Assembly (NCBI GenBank): GCA_905612405.1
Contig: CAJQRX010000018.1
Span: 1-42,021 of the forward strand
Source of the DNA: an uncultured Candidatus Thioglobus sp.
Lineage (GTDB): Bacteria; Pseudomonadota; Gammaproteobacteria; PS1; Pseudothioglobaceae
Direction of reading: 5' to 3'
Length of the DNA stretch: 42,021 nucleotides
The first letter of the stretch is position 1; every line of letters starts with the position of its first letter. Positions 16,755 through 25,160 of this stretch are shown piece after piece. Both the position numbers and the translations under genes were made by a program. The notes under the pieces were generated by a model. That model had not been told where the DNA came from, did not search any database, and saw nothing but the letters and a program-made list of their open reading frames with translations.

Positions 16755-18113
16755 ATGACTAACATCGCTAAAGAATTTTTAAAGAATAATCCAGATTTAG
16801 AAAAAATTGAATTCATATATGTAGATTTTAATGGCATCCCAAGAGGGAAATATGCCTCGCCAAAAACTCTACTTAAAGCTTTTGATGGAGGTCTTAAAAT
16901 GCCTATATCAAGCTATGTTCTTGATGTTTGGGGGGATAACCCTAAGGGAACTGGACTGGTGATGTCAGGGGATGGTGATGCAATATGCAGGCCTGTTGAA
17001 AGCTCACTATCAGTTACGCCATGGAGCGCTCGTAAGACAGCCCAGTGCCTTGTCAGTATGGAAAATGCCGATGGAGAGGCAATTTATGCAGACCCAAGGC
17101 ATATTCTATCTTCAGTTCTTGAGCGTTATAAAAAACTTAATTTAAAGCCAGTTATTGCCCCTGAAATGGAATTTTATCTCGTCGATAAACAATTACAAAA
17201 AAATGGCCATCCACAAATGCCAATCATTCCAGGCACTAACAGAAGATATGAAGATGTTCAGCTTCTTAACTTAAATGAGATGGATGACTTTGAAAGCTTC
17301 TTTGCTTTAGTAGAAAAAAGCGCTCACTCTTTAGGCATTCCTGCTGAGACTGCAATCAAGGAGTGCGCTCCTGGTCAATTTGAAATTAATTTACTTCATC
17401 ACGATGACGCCCTCTTGATGGCCGACCAAGCCTTTTTAATGAAACGCTTAATTAAAAACTGTGCCCGCCAATTTAATATGAATGCCACCTTTATGGCCAA
17501 ACCTTTTTCTGATGAAGCTGGTAATGGCATGCACGCACACCTTAGCATTATTGATAAAGATGGTAACAATGTTTTTGTAGTAGACAAAGATAAACAGCCT
17601 CAAGGTATCTTTGCTAACTCAATTGCAGGCCTTTTAAAAAATGCCCCTGATTTTCTTTCTTTTTATGCCTCCCACTCAAACTCATATCGACGTTTAGTTC
17701 ATAATGCAGATCACGCTCCAACAACATTAAGTTGGGGTAATGAAAATAGGACTGCATTGGTAAGATTGCCAGAAGCGTCCTCAAAAGCAACACGTTTAGA
17801 ATTTAGGCTCCCAAGCGCAGACTCTAATCCCTACTTAGTATTTGCAGCAATTCTTTCAAGTGTTTTGTCGGGAATAAAAAATAAAAACTCGCTTGATACA
17901 GAAACTATTGGTAACGCTCATGCACAGCATGAAGCCGCCCTAGGAATAACCTGGAGAGAGGCTGTTCATAAAACAAGTGAATCACCGATAGTTAAAGAGT
18001 TTTTTGGTGAAAAATTTCAAAAATCTTACCAATGCGTTAAAGAATCTGAAATAAAAAGATTTGAAAGTACAATTACTGACTTTGAATATAACTCATATTT
18101 AAGGCATCTTTAA
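16755..18113 (+). CDS. puuA: Gamma-glutamylpolyamine synthetase (PuuA/PauA, glutamine synthetase-like)
   Basis: This enzyme ligates glutamate to an amine such as putrescine with ATP. It has the glutamine synthetase fold: an N-terminal beta-grasp domain with IEFIYVDFNGIPRGKYA (18-34) and a catalytic domain holding PEMEFYLVD near 137, ECAPGQFEINLLH near 204, NGMHAHLSI near 257 and NRTALVRLP near 333. Its 452 residues and loop set match PuuA/SpuI/PauA rather than true GlnA. The context (FAD oxidase, aminotransferase and polyamine importer) fixes the role. No clear Shine-Dalgarno lies before the ATG at 16755. It starts the plus-strand series leading to the importer, with a 97-base gap and a new promoter region before potF. 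Confidence 0.9.
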   Translation: MTNIAKEFLKNNPDLEKIEFIYVDFNGIPRGKYASPKTLLKAFDGGLKMPISSYVLDVWGDNPKGTGLVMSGDGDAICRPVESSLSVTPWSARKTAQCLVSMENADGEAIYADPRHILSSVLERYKKLNLKPVIAPEMEFYLVDKQLQKNGHPQMPIIPGTNRRYEDVQLLNLNEMDDFESFFALVEKSAHSLGIPAETAIKECAPGQFEINLLHHDDALLMADQAFLMKRLIKNCARQFNMNATFMAKPFSDEAGNGMHAHLSIIDKDGNNVFVVDKDKQPQGIFANSIAGLLKNAPDFLSFYASHSNSYRRLVHNADHAPTTLSWGNENRTALVRLPEASSKATRLEFRLPSADSNPYLVFAAILSSVLSGIKNKNSLDTETIGNAHAQHEAALGITWREAVHKTSESPIVKEFFGEKFQKSYQCVKESEIKRFESTITDFEYNSYLRHL

Positions 18114-18148
18114 TATATGATTGAACTGTCATTTCAAAAGAAAGGTGC

Positions 18149-18175
18149 ATATTAAAGAATAAGCTTTAATATAAT
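18149..18175. promoter_or_regulatory. Inverted repeat overlapping a -10 element upstream of potF
   Basis: Two 9-base arms, ATATTAAAG (18149-18157) and CTTTAATAT (18164-18172), are separated by 6 bases. A perfect TATAAT (18170-18175) overlaps the right arm, 36 bases before the potF ATG. No good -35 hexamer is seen. The arrangement would suit a repressor, or an RNA hairpin if transcription begins at puuA. A strong Shine-Dalgarno AGGAGAG (18199-18205) follows. Confidence 0.5.
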
Positions 18176-18210
18176 CCAGTTAATAAAAATAAAATAATAG
18201 GAGAGTAATA

Positions 18211-19302
18211 ATGAAAAATAAATTAAATAAGCTACTTATTGCTGGAGCGTTAACATTTAGTGCTCAAGCTGTAATTGCAGAAGAAGTGGTTAATGTTCTT
18301 AACTGGTCAGACTATATTGATGAGCAGGTTAATACAGACTTTACAGCTGCAACAGGTATTAAGGTTGTCTATGACGTGTTTGATTCAAATGAAGTTCTTG
18401 AAGCCAAACTTCTTGCAGGAAGCTCTGGGTATGACGTTGTAGTTCCTTCTAGTAGTTTCTTAGCACGTCAAATTGAAGCGGGTGTTTTCCAAAAATTGGA
18501 TAAATCAAAATTATCAAACATTGGAAATATGTGGAGTGACATTGAAGAACAAGTCGCACAATTTGGCCCACTAAATGACTACTCAGTTAACTATATGTGG
18601 GGAACAACAGGCATCGGTTATAACGAAGGCTTGATTAATGAAAGGATGGAAAATGCGCCTACAACCTCTCTTGCTATGGTCTTTGATCCAGATGTTGTTT
18701 CAAAATTTGCCGATTGCGGCGTTCATCTTTTGAATGCGCCAACTGAAATAATTCCAGCAGCACTTGCTTATTTAGGTGAAGACCCTAGAAGTACTGACTC
18801 AGATGTTATTGCTAAAGCGGAAGCTGTGTTGACTAAAGTTCGTCCATACATTCAAAAATTTCACTCTTCTCAGTACATTGATGCTCTTGCAAATGGAGAT
18901 ATATGCTTAGTTGTTGGTTGGTCTGGTGATATATTTATGGCTCAATATGCAGCATTGGATGCAGAAAATGGCGTAGAAATTGTTTATTCAATTCCTGATG
19001 AAGGCGCTCTAATGTGGTTTGATCAATTAGCAATTCCAGATGATGCTCCTAATGCGGATAATGCACATAAGTATATTAACTGGATAATGGATCCTGAACA
19101 AATTGCTACTGCAACAAACTATGTTTGGTATGCCAATGGTAATTTAGCTTCTCAGCCCCTTCTAGAGGAAGATCTTCTAAATGATCCTGCCGTATACCCA
19201 ACGCCTGAAGTTATGGAAGGTTTATACATTAGCCCAACATATGACTCTAAATCTCAAAGAGTGGTAACACGTACTTGGACTAAAGTCACAACAGGTCAGT
19301 AA
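18211..19302 (+). CDS. potF: Polyamine ABC transporter substrate-binding protein (PotF/SpuD type)
   Basis: This periplasmic polyamine receptor has 363 residues. A Sec signal peptide covers residues 1-23 (cleavage after AVIA). The mature protein starts EEVVNVLNWSDYIDEQV, the hallmark N-terminus of PotD/PotF/SpuD proteins in which Trp and Ser help line the diamine site. YMWGTTGIGYN, GDICLVVGWSGDIFMA and EGALMWFDQLAIP correspond to further pocket regions with acidic and aromatic residues. AGGAGAG before the ATG at 18211 is one of the strongest ribosome sites in the window, as expected for an abundant binding protein. A hairpin terminator after the stop would limit read-through into the ATPase gene. 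Confidence 0.95.
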   Translation: MKNKLNKLLIAGALTFSAQAVIAEEVVNVLNWSDYIDEQVNTDFTAATGIKVVYDVFDSNEVLEAKLLAGSSGYDVVVPSSSFLARQIEAGVFQKLDKSKLSNIGNMWSDIEEQVAQFGPLNDYSVNYMWGTTGIGYNEGLINERMENAPTTSLAMVFDPDVVSKFADCGVHLLNAPTEIIPAALAYLGEDPRSTDSDVIAKAEAVLTKVRPYIQKFHSSQYIDALANGDICLVVGWSGDIFMAQYAALDAENGVEIVYSIPDEGALMWFDQLAIPDDAPNADNAHKYINWIMDPEQIATATNYVWYANGNLASQPLLEEDLLNDPAVYPTPEVMEGLYISPTYDSKSQRVVTRTWTKVTTGQ

Positions 19303-19317
19303 CTTTAGACTACTATT

Positions 19318-19351
19318 ACCTTCATGGCGCTTTGCGTCATGAAGGTTTTTT
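19318..19351 (+). terminator. Rho-independent terminator or attenuator between potF and potG
   Basis: A 13-base arm ACCTTCATGGCGC (19318-19330) pairs with GCGTCATGAAGGT (19334-19346), with one G-T wobble and a TTT loop, and runs into a T tract (19346-19351). It lies 15 bases after the potF stop and 15 before potG. Inside an importer operon this arrangement usually allows high receptor and lower membrane-complex expression. Confidence 0.85.
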
Positions 19352-19366
19352 ATTAATAATAATTCT

Positions 19367-20497
19367 ATGTCTGAAAATATTCAATTCAGCCCTTGGCTTG
19401 ATTCAAGTCAGAAGCCATACATCCAAATTCAAAATGTCACCAAGCGGTTTGGTGAATTTACAGCAATTGATAATTTAACTTTAGATATCTACAAAAATGA
19501 ATTTTTTTCTCTACTAGGGCCTTCTGGTTGTGGAAAAACAACGCTCCTAAGAATGCTTGCAGGCTTTGAAAAAATTACTCATGGAAAAATCCTCTTGGAC
19601 GGAGAAGATATATCTGAAATACCACCTCACCTAAGACCAATTAATATGATGTTCCAGTCCTACGCCCTTTTCCCACATATGACTGTTGAAAAAAATATTG
19701 CCTTTGGCTTAAAGCAAGATAATCTTCCCTCTAATGAGATTGATCAAAGAGTAGAAGAAATGCTCGAACTGGTTGAACTTACTGACTTTGCTAATCGCAA
19801 GCCTAATCAACTTTCTGGAGGTCAAAGCCAAAGAGTCGCTCTTGCGAGAAGCCTAGCAAAACGTCCTAAACTACTTCTTCTAGATGAGCCTTTAGGGGCA
19901 CTTGATAAAAGATTGAGAGAACAAACTCAATTTGAACTAATGGATATTCAAGAAAAACTAGAGGTAACTTTTGTTATTGTTACCCATGACCAAGAAGAAG
20001 CCATGACCGTTTCAAGCAGGATTGGCGTTATGGATTCTGGAAATTTAGTTCAAGTTGCGACTCCAGCAGAAATCTATGAGGCGCCAATCAACAAGGATGT
20101 TGCTGATTTTATAGGTGACGTTAATATATTAAAAGGAATCTATAAAGGTCAAAATAAAGTTGGAACTCAATTATTTTCTGAAGATTCAAATTCAATTGTG
20201 TATGCAACCCAAGATGTTGGCGCTTCAGTTGAAGATGAAATGTGGTTTGCTATAAGGCCAGAAAAACTTGAAATATCTAAAGTAGCACCATCTGATGATC
20301 ACAATATATTAAAAGGAACGATTGAAGATATTGCCTATGGAGGAAGCTTTTCAACTTACCACGTCAAACTAGATAATGGAAGAATCCTAAAAGCAATACG
20401 TGCAAATCGTGAGAGAACTAAAGAGCATCATTTAACATGGGATGATGAAGTTTATCTTCAGTGGGCCCCTCATTCTGCTGTGGTTCTTCTTTCTTAG
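19367..20497 (+). CDS. potG: Polyamine ABC transporter ATP-binding protein (PotG/PotA type)
   Basis: The 376-residue ATPase powers polyamine import. The Walker A loop is GPSGCGKTT (51-59), the Q-loop lies in MMFQSYALFPHMTV, the signature is LSGGQSQRVALARSLA (149-164), Walker B is LLLLDEPLGALD and the H-loop is VTHDQEEA. A C-terminal TOBE regulatory domain begins near residue 245, including FAIRPEK-like WFAIRPEKLEIS and WDDEVYLQWAPHSAVVL. It matches PotG/SpuF in length and layout. The ATG at 19367 lacks a clear ribosome site. It follows the potF terminator, and its stop lies 6 bases before potH. Confidence 0.95.
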   Translation: MSENIQFSPWLDSSQKPYIQIQNVTKRFGEFTAIDNLTLDIYKNEFFSLLGPSGCGKTTLLRMLAGFEKITHGKILLDGEDISEIPPHLRPINMMFQSYALFPHMTVEKNIAFGLKQDNLPSNEIDQRVEEMLELVELTDFANRKPNQLSGGQSQRVALARSLAKRPKLLLLDEPLGALDKRLREQTQFELMDIQEKLEVTFVIVTHDQEEAMTVSSRIGVMDSGNLVQVATPAEIYEAPINKDVADFIGDVNILKGIYKGQNKVGTQLFSEDSNSIVYATQDVGASVEDEMWFAIRPEKLEISKVAPSDDHNILKGTIEDIAYGGSFSTYHVKLDNGRILKAIRANRERTKEHHLTWDDEVYLQWAPHSAVVLLS

Positions 20498-20503
20498 CTT
20501 CCT

Positions 20504-21418
20504 GTGAAGCTTATGCAAACAAATCCAAACTTTTTTAAAAGTATCTTTAATGGAAGAAATGCTGTAATTGCAATTCCATATATTTGGCTGCTTTTGCTTT
20601 TTTTACTGCCTTTTATCTATGTTTTAAAAATTAGCTTTGCAGAAACAATTTATGCAAGGCCACCCTACTCACCCCTTCTTATTTGGGGAGATTCATGGCT
20701 ACCTTCAATTAAAGCAAGCTTTGATAACTATTTATTTCTTTTTAGTGATTCTTTGTATATTAAAGCTTATCTTTCAAGTTTAAAAATTGCCTTTATCTCA
20801 ACAATACTAACTCTAATAATAGGATACTCAATAGCCTACAGCGTCGCAAGAGCTCCCACCCGATGGAGAGGAATATTGCTAATGCTTGTTATTCTTCCTT
20901 TTTGGACTTCTTTCTTAATAAGAGTTTATGCATGGATAGGAATTCTTAAGACAGAAGGCTTATTAAACTTAGCTTTAATGTCCATTGGAATTATTGAAAA
21001 GCCACTCATGATAATGAATACTGATCTTGCAGTTTATATTGGAATTATTTACTCTTATCTGCCTTTTATGATTCTTCCTTTGTACGCAAATCTTGAAAAA
21101 ATGGATATGAGTTTATTAGAAGCTGCAGCAGACCTGGGGTGCAGGCCCTTTAAAAGCTTCTGGACAGTTACTGTTCCACTTTCAATTCCTGGAATTATGG
21201 CTGGTTGCTTCTTGGTCTTTATACCAGTCATGGGTGAGTTTGTAATACCAGATTTACTTGGTGGCTCTGAAACGCTAATGATTGGAAAGGTTCTTTGGAC
21301 AGAGTTTTTCTATAATCGGGACTGGCCAGTTGCCTCAGCAGTTGCAATCCTTCTACTTGCAATTCTCATTGTTCCAATAATGCTTTATCAAAGATCGCAA
21401 GAGAAAGCAATCTCATGA
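20504..21418 (+). CDS. potH: Polyamine ABC transporter permease (PotH/SpuG type)
   Basis: The 304-residue inner-membrane permease has about six spans. The cytoplasmic EAA loop that contacts the ATPase is EAAADLGCRPFKSFWTVTVPLSIPGI (about 205-230), and SFLIRVYAWIGILKTEGLLN is the usual PotH/PotB stretch. The first available start is GTG at 20504; an ATG at 20513 three codons later is an equally good choice. A 6-bp hairpin, AGCTTC/GAAGCT (20496-20511), covers the start region between potG and that ATG and might influence coupling. The 3' end overlaps potI by 4 bases (ATGA). Confidence 0.93.
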   Translation: MKLMQTNPNFFKSIFNGRNAVIAIPYIWLLLLFLLPFIYVLKISFAETIYARPPYSPLLIWGDSWLPSIKASFDNYLFLFSDSLYIKAYLSSLKIAFISTILTLIIGYSIAYSVARAPTRWRGILLMLVILPFWTSFLIRVYAWIGILKTEGLLNLALMSIGIIEKPLMIMNTDLAVYIGIIYSYLPFMILPLYANLEKMDMSLLEAAADLGCRPFKSFWTVTVPLSIPGIMAGCFLVFIPVMGEFVIPDLLGGSETLMIGKVLWTEFFYNRDWPVASAVAILLLAILIVPIMLYQRSQEKAIS

Positions 21419-22218
21419 AAAGGTTTGGTAGCTTCAATATCTTCTCACTGATTGTTGGCTTTTCCTTTTTATATATTCCCATAATATTATTGATTTTATT
21501 TAGTTTTAATGAGTCAAGATTAGTTACAGTATGGGGTGGCTTCTCGACTAAGTGGTATGGCGAGCTAATGCAAAATCAGGGCATAAAAGATGCTGCCTGG
21601 GTAACAATAAAGGTTGCTTTTGTTTCTTCAACAATTGCAACAATTTTAGGAACTATTGCTGGCCTTGTAATGACTCGTTTTGGTAACTTTAAAGGCAGAA
21701 CTCTTTTTTCAGGAATGATCTATGCGCCAATGGTTATGCCAGAAGTAATCATTGGGCTATCAACTCTATTGATGTTTGTAGCGCTTGCAATTGATCGAGG
21801 TATTTTTACCGTAACTCTGGCTCACATAACATTTTCAATGTGCTATGTTGCAGTTGTTGTGCAGTCAAGAATGTCAAGTTATGATGACAGCCTTACAGAG
21901 GCTGCGCTTGACTTAGGTTGCACGCCATTTAGAACATTTATACTAATAACACTCCCAATAATTCTCCCAGCAGTTATCTCTGGCTGGCTTTTATCTTTCA
22001 CTCTGTCGCTTGATGATCTGGTAATTGCTAGCTTTACCTCTGGTCCAGGATCTACAACCCTCCCAATGAAAATATATTCGATGGTACGACTTGGAGTAAC
22101 TCCTGAAATAAATGCAGTTTCAACAATCTTAGTCGGAGTTGTAACTTTAGGCGTCATAACTGCTTCATTAATTGGAAGACGACAGAAACAACAAGTTTTA
22201 AAAACGCAACATACTTAA
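21415..22218 (+). CDS. potI: Polyamine ABC transporter permease (PotI/SpuH type)
   Basis: This is the second membrane subunit of the importer, with 267 residues and about six spans. Its EAA loop is EAALDLGCTPFRTFILITLPIILPAVISG (about 161-189), and SFTLSLDDLVIASFTSGPGSTTLPMKIYS near residue 200 is characteristic of PotC/PotI permeases. It starts inside the potH stop codon region (ATGA), indicating translational coupling and matched amounts of the two subunits. No second ATPase or receptor follows. With potF, potG and potH it makes a complete four-component importer. Confidence 0.93.
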   Translation: MKRFGSFNIFSLIVGFSFLYIPIILLILFSFNESRLVTVWGGFSTKWYGELMQNQGIKDAAWVTIKVAFVSSTIATILGTIAGLVMTRFGNFKGRTLFSGMIYAPMVMPEVIIGLSTLLMFVALAIDRGIFTVTLAHITFSMCYVAVVVQSRMSSYDDSLTEAALDLGCTPFRTFILITLPIILPAVISGWLLSFTLSLDDLVIASFTSGPGSTTLPMKIYSMVRLGVTPEINAVSTILVGVVTLGVITASLIGRRQKQQVLKTQHT

Positions 22219-22288
22219 AGTCCATTTACTCTAAATAGGCCACTATAATTAGTCTCTTTAAAGTTCAATATAGCCACAAGGATAAACT

Positions 22289-23743
22289 ATGCTTAAAAAT
22301 ACTAGCCTTTTAAAAGCTCATGGCTACATCAACGGACAGTGGGTAGGTAATGATGCAAAATCACGCTTTGATGTTACTAATGCTTATACAAATGAAGTTA
22401 TCAGTACGCTCCCTGAAATGGGTAAAAAAGAAACTGATGCGGCCATTGATGCAGCAAACGCCGCTTGGCCAGATTGGCGCAGTAGAACGGCTAAAGAAAG
22501 GGCAATTATCTTAAAAAAATGGTTTGATTTAATCATGTCTAATCAAGAAGATTTAGCCATATTAATGACGGCAGAACAAGGAAAACCTTTAGCAGAAGCT
22601 AGGGGTGAAGTTGGTTATGGCGCGTCTTTTATAGAATGGTTTGCAGAAGAAGGAAAAAGGACCTATGGCGACATAATTCCAACGCCCGCAAATGACAGAA
22701 GAATACTTGTAATTAAGCAGCCAATTGGTGTTGTGGCTTCAATCACGCCTTGGAATTTTCCAATAGCAATGATCACAAGAAAATGTGCTCCAGCGCTTGC
22801 TGCTGGCTGCCCAGTGGTTATTAAACCTGCTGCAGAAACTCCATTATCAGCATTAGCAATTGCAGAGCTTGCAGAGCAAGCTGGTATACCCAAAGGAATA
22901 ATAAATGTAGTAGTTGGAACTAATTCAAGTGAAATTGGACAAGCCTTAACCAGCAGTCCAATTGTCAGAAAACTCTCATTTACTGGATCAACAGCTGTTG
23001 GAAAAATTCTAACACGTGATTGTGCAGCTACTATGAAGAAAGTATCTATGGAGCTTGGAGGAAATGCGCCATTTATAGTCTTTGATGATGCCGATATAGA
23101 TTCTGCAGTAGCAGGTGCAATGCTTTCAAAATTTCGTAATACTGGCCAAACCTGTGTTTGCACTAATCGTTTTCTAGTTCAAGAGGGAATTTATGATGAG
23201 TTTGTTAATAGACTTGCTGAAGCAGTTAAAACACTAAATGTTGGAAATGGAATGGATGATGGGGTTAATCAGGGACCTCTGATCAGCCTCAAAGCACTTG
23301 AAAAAGTTCAAGATCATGTGTCAGATGCTATTGATCGAGGAGCATTAGTTATTGCAGGTGGAAAACCGCATAAAATTGGTGGAACTACTTTTGAGCCAAC
23401 GGTTATTAGTAATGTAGATAGCTCTATGAAAATTGCATCAGAAGAAACTTTTGGCCCGCTTGCGCCTGTATTTAAGTTTTCAACTGAGAAAGAGGCGATA
23501 GATATGGCTAATGATACTGAGTTTGGTCTGGCCTCTTATTTTTATACGAATGATGTTAATAGAGTATGGCGCGTATCTGAAGCTTTAGAATACGGCATGG
23601 TTGGCGTTAATGAAGGCGTCATTTCAAATGAAGTGGCCCCATTTGGCGGAATTAAAGAATCGGGATTAGGTAGGGAAGGTTCACACTATGGGATAGATGA
23701 CTTCCTTGAATTAAAGTACATTTGTATGGGCGGCCTAAAGTAA
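22289..23743 (+). CDS. gabD: NAD(P)+-dependent succinate/glutarate-semialdehyde dehydrogenase (GabD/DavD type)
   Basis: The 484-residue aldehyde dehydrogenase resembles GabD throughout, with VASITPWNFPIAMITRK around 148-164 in the cofactor site, FTGSTAVG at 231-238, catalytic Glu255 in SMELGGNAP and the nucleophile Cys289 in NTGQTCVCTNRF; the double-cysteine CVC context is a GabD mark. It would oxidise succinic semialdehyde to succinate and, as in DavD, possibly glutaric semialdehyde to glutarate. It follows the importer after 70 bases with a TATAAT at 22244-22249 and an AAGGA ribosome site, so it may have its own promoter. No separate PuuC-type dehydrogenase is present in the window. Confidence 0.93.
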   Translation: MLKNTSLLKAHGYINGQWVGNDAKSRFDVTNAYTNEVISTLPEMGKKETDAAIDAANAAWPDWRSRTAKERAIILKKWFDLIMSNQEDLAILMTAEQGKPLAEARGEVGYGASFIEWFAEEGKRTYGDIIPTPANDRRILVIKQPIGVVASITPWNFPIAMITRKCAPALAAGCPVVIKPAAETPLSALAIAELAEQAGIPKGIINVVVGTNSSEIGQALTSSPIVRKLSFTGSTAVGKILTRDCAATMKKVSMELGGNAPFIVFDDADIDSAVAGAMLSKFRNTGQTCVCTNRFLVQEGIYDEFVNRLAEAVKTLNVGNGMDDGVNQGPLISLKALEKVQDHVSDAIDRGALVIAGGKPHKIGGTTFEPTVISNVDSSMKIASEETFGPLAPVFKFSTEKEAIDMANDTEFGLASYFYTNDVNRVWRVSEALEYGMVGVNEGVISNEVAPFGGIKESGLGREGSHYGIDDFLELKYICMGGLK

Positions 23744-23829
23744 TAGATTCTTTAAATCTATAAATTAATTTAGTTCATCAGCTCTGCTAACATTTTTAAA
23801 CATGATTTCTAGTGCGTCTTTTCACTGGT

Positions 23830-23838
23830 TGGTATAAT
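23830..23838 (+). promoter_or_regulatory. Extended -10 promoter of hom-thrC-cysM
   Basis: TGGTATAAT is a perfect extended -10 element, 28 bases before the hom ATG; no convincing -35 hexamer lies at the expected distance, which is tolerated by extended -10 promoters. A weak AT-rich hairpin just after gabD (23743-23761) has no T tract, so read-through from gabD cannot be excluded. Confidence 0.45.
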
Positions 23839-23866
23839 GGCCCATTTGAATTTATAAAACACAATA

Positions 23867-25144
23867 ATGAAAGTTGGAATTCTTGGTCTTGGAACCGTTG
23901 GTGGTGGTGTTGTTAATGTACTGCAAAAAAATAGCGGATCTATTGAAAGGCGCACTGGCGTTAAAATAGAAGTTGTTTTAGCTGGCGTTAGAGATGTCAA
24001 ACAAAAACGCATCTGCGACACCTCAAATATCAAGTTAACTACAGATCCTTTTGAGGTTGTCAATCACCCTGATGTTGATGTAGTTCTAGAGCTCATTGGT
24101 GGAATTGGACTTACGAAAGAGTTAGTTGAAAAGGCCATAAACAATGGGAAACATGTCATTACTGCTAATAAGGCGTTGATTGCAAATCATGGTAATGAAT
24201 TAATTAAACTAGCAAATAAAAAACAAGTACGGCTTTTATTTGAAGCCTCAGTAGCTGGTGGAATTCCAATCATAAAGTCTCTTGAACAGGGTCTGAGTGC
24301 AAATAATATTGAATCACTTGCTGGAATCATTAACGGCACGGGTAACTTTATTCTTACCGATATGAAGGAAAAAGGAAGAGATTTTGACGATGTTCTTAAA
24401 GAAGCGCAAGCATTAGGTTATGCAGAAGAAGATCCAACTTTTGATGTTGAAGGTATTGATGCTGCTCATAAGTTATCTATTCTAGCTGCAATTGCATTTG
24501 GCACTGAACTTCAATTTGATAAAGTCTCTACCAAAGGTATTAGTGATATAACTACTGAAGATATCATTCATGCTTCAGAGCTCGGTTATACAATTAAGCA
24601 TCTTGGAATAGCAAAAAGAACTGGGGATGGAATTGAACTTCGTGTCCACCCTACACTAGTTCCAAATAAACAATTAATTGCACAAGTTGATGGAGTCATG
24701 AATGCAGTTATGGTTAAAAGTGATGCTTTAGGAACTAGCTTATATTATGGCGCTGGAGCTGGTGATGAGGCTACTGCTTCTGCAGTTATTGCTGATTTAA
24801 ATGATATCATTAATAACCAAACAAGCAATCATATCTTGGGCTGGAAGTCGCAACAAAAACTTCCTGTAATTAAAAATGATGACATTCAAAGTGAATTCTT
24901 TTTAAGGTTATTAGTGAGTGACATTAAAGGAGTTCTTGCCAAAGTAACAGGAATATTTAATGATCATAATGTTAGTATTGAAGCGCTTATTCAAAAGCAA
25001 GTTGATGAAAACAATAATGCTCACATTGCTATAACAACTGATAAAGTTAGTACTAAAACGGTCATGAGTATTAAAAAATCAATTGAAGCTAGTGACTTTA
25101 ACCAAGCAGAAGTTCAGCTTATTCATATTGAATTATTAGACTAA
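23867..25144 (+). CDS. hom: Homoserine dehydrogenase
   Basis: This monofunctional enzyme reduces aspartate semialdehyde to homoserine for threonine and methionine. Its 425 residues comprise an N-terminal Rossmann domain with GLGTVGGGVVNVL (6-18), VITANKALIANHG near 100 and ASVAGGIPIIKSLEQGL near 130, the catalytic region with INGTGNFILTDM and FDVEGIDAAHKLSILA, and a C-terminal ACT domain (about 345-425) beginning FFLRLLVSDIKGVLAKVTGIF, which usually gives feedback control by threonine. No aspartokinase is fused. It is followed 16 bases later by thrC. Confidence 0.96.
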   Translation: MKVGILGLGTVGGGVVNVLQKNSGSIERRTGVKIEVVLAGVRDVKQKRICDTSNIKLTTDPFEVVNHPDVDVVLELIGGIGLTKELVEKAINNGKHVITANKALIANHGNELIKLANKKQVRLLFEASVAGGIPIIKSLEQGLSANNIESLAGIINGTGNFILTDMKEKGRDFDDVLKEAQALGYAEEDPTFDVEGIDAAHKLSILAAIAFGTELQFDKVSTKGISDITTEDIIHASELGYTIKHLGIAKRTGDGIELRVHPTLVPNKQLIAQVDGVMNAVMVKSDALGTSLYYGAGAGDEATASAVIADLNDIINNQTSNHILGWKSQQKLPVIKNDDIQSEFFLRLLVSDIKGVLAKVTGIFNDHNVSIEALIQKQVDENNNAHIAITTDKVSTKTVMSIKKSIEASDFNQAEVQLIHIELLD

Positions 25145-25160
25145 CCTAATAGAGATAATT

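Noticed and set aside
20496..20511. Hairpin AGCTTC/GAAGCT between potG and potH as a terminator
   Set aside because: Only 6 bp with no T tract, and it sits over the potH start, so at most it affects translation.
23743..23761. Hairpin ATAGATT/AATCTAT after gabD as a terminator
   Set aside because: All-AT-rich 7-bp stem followed by mixed A/T rather than a T run; too weak to call.
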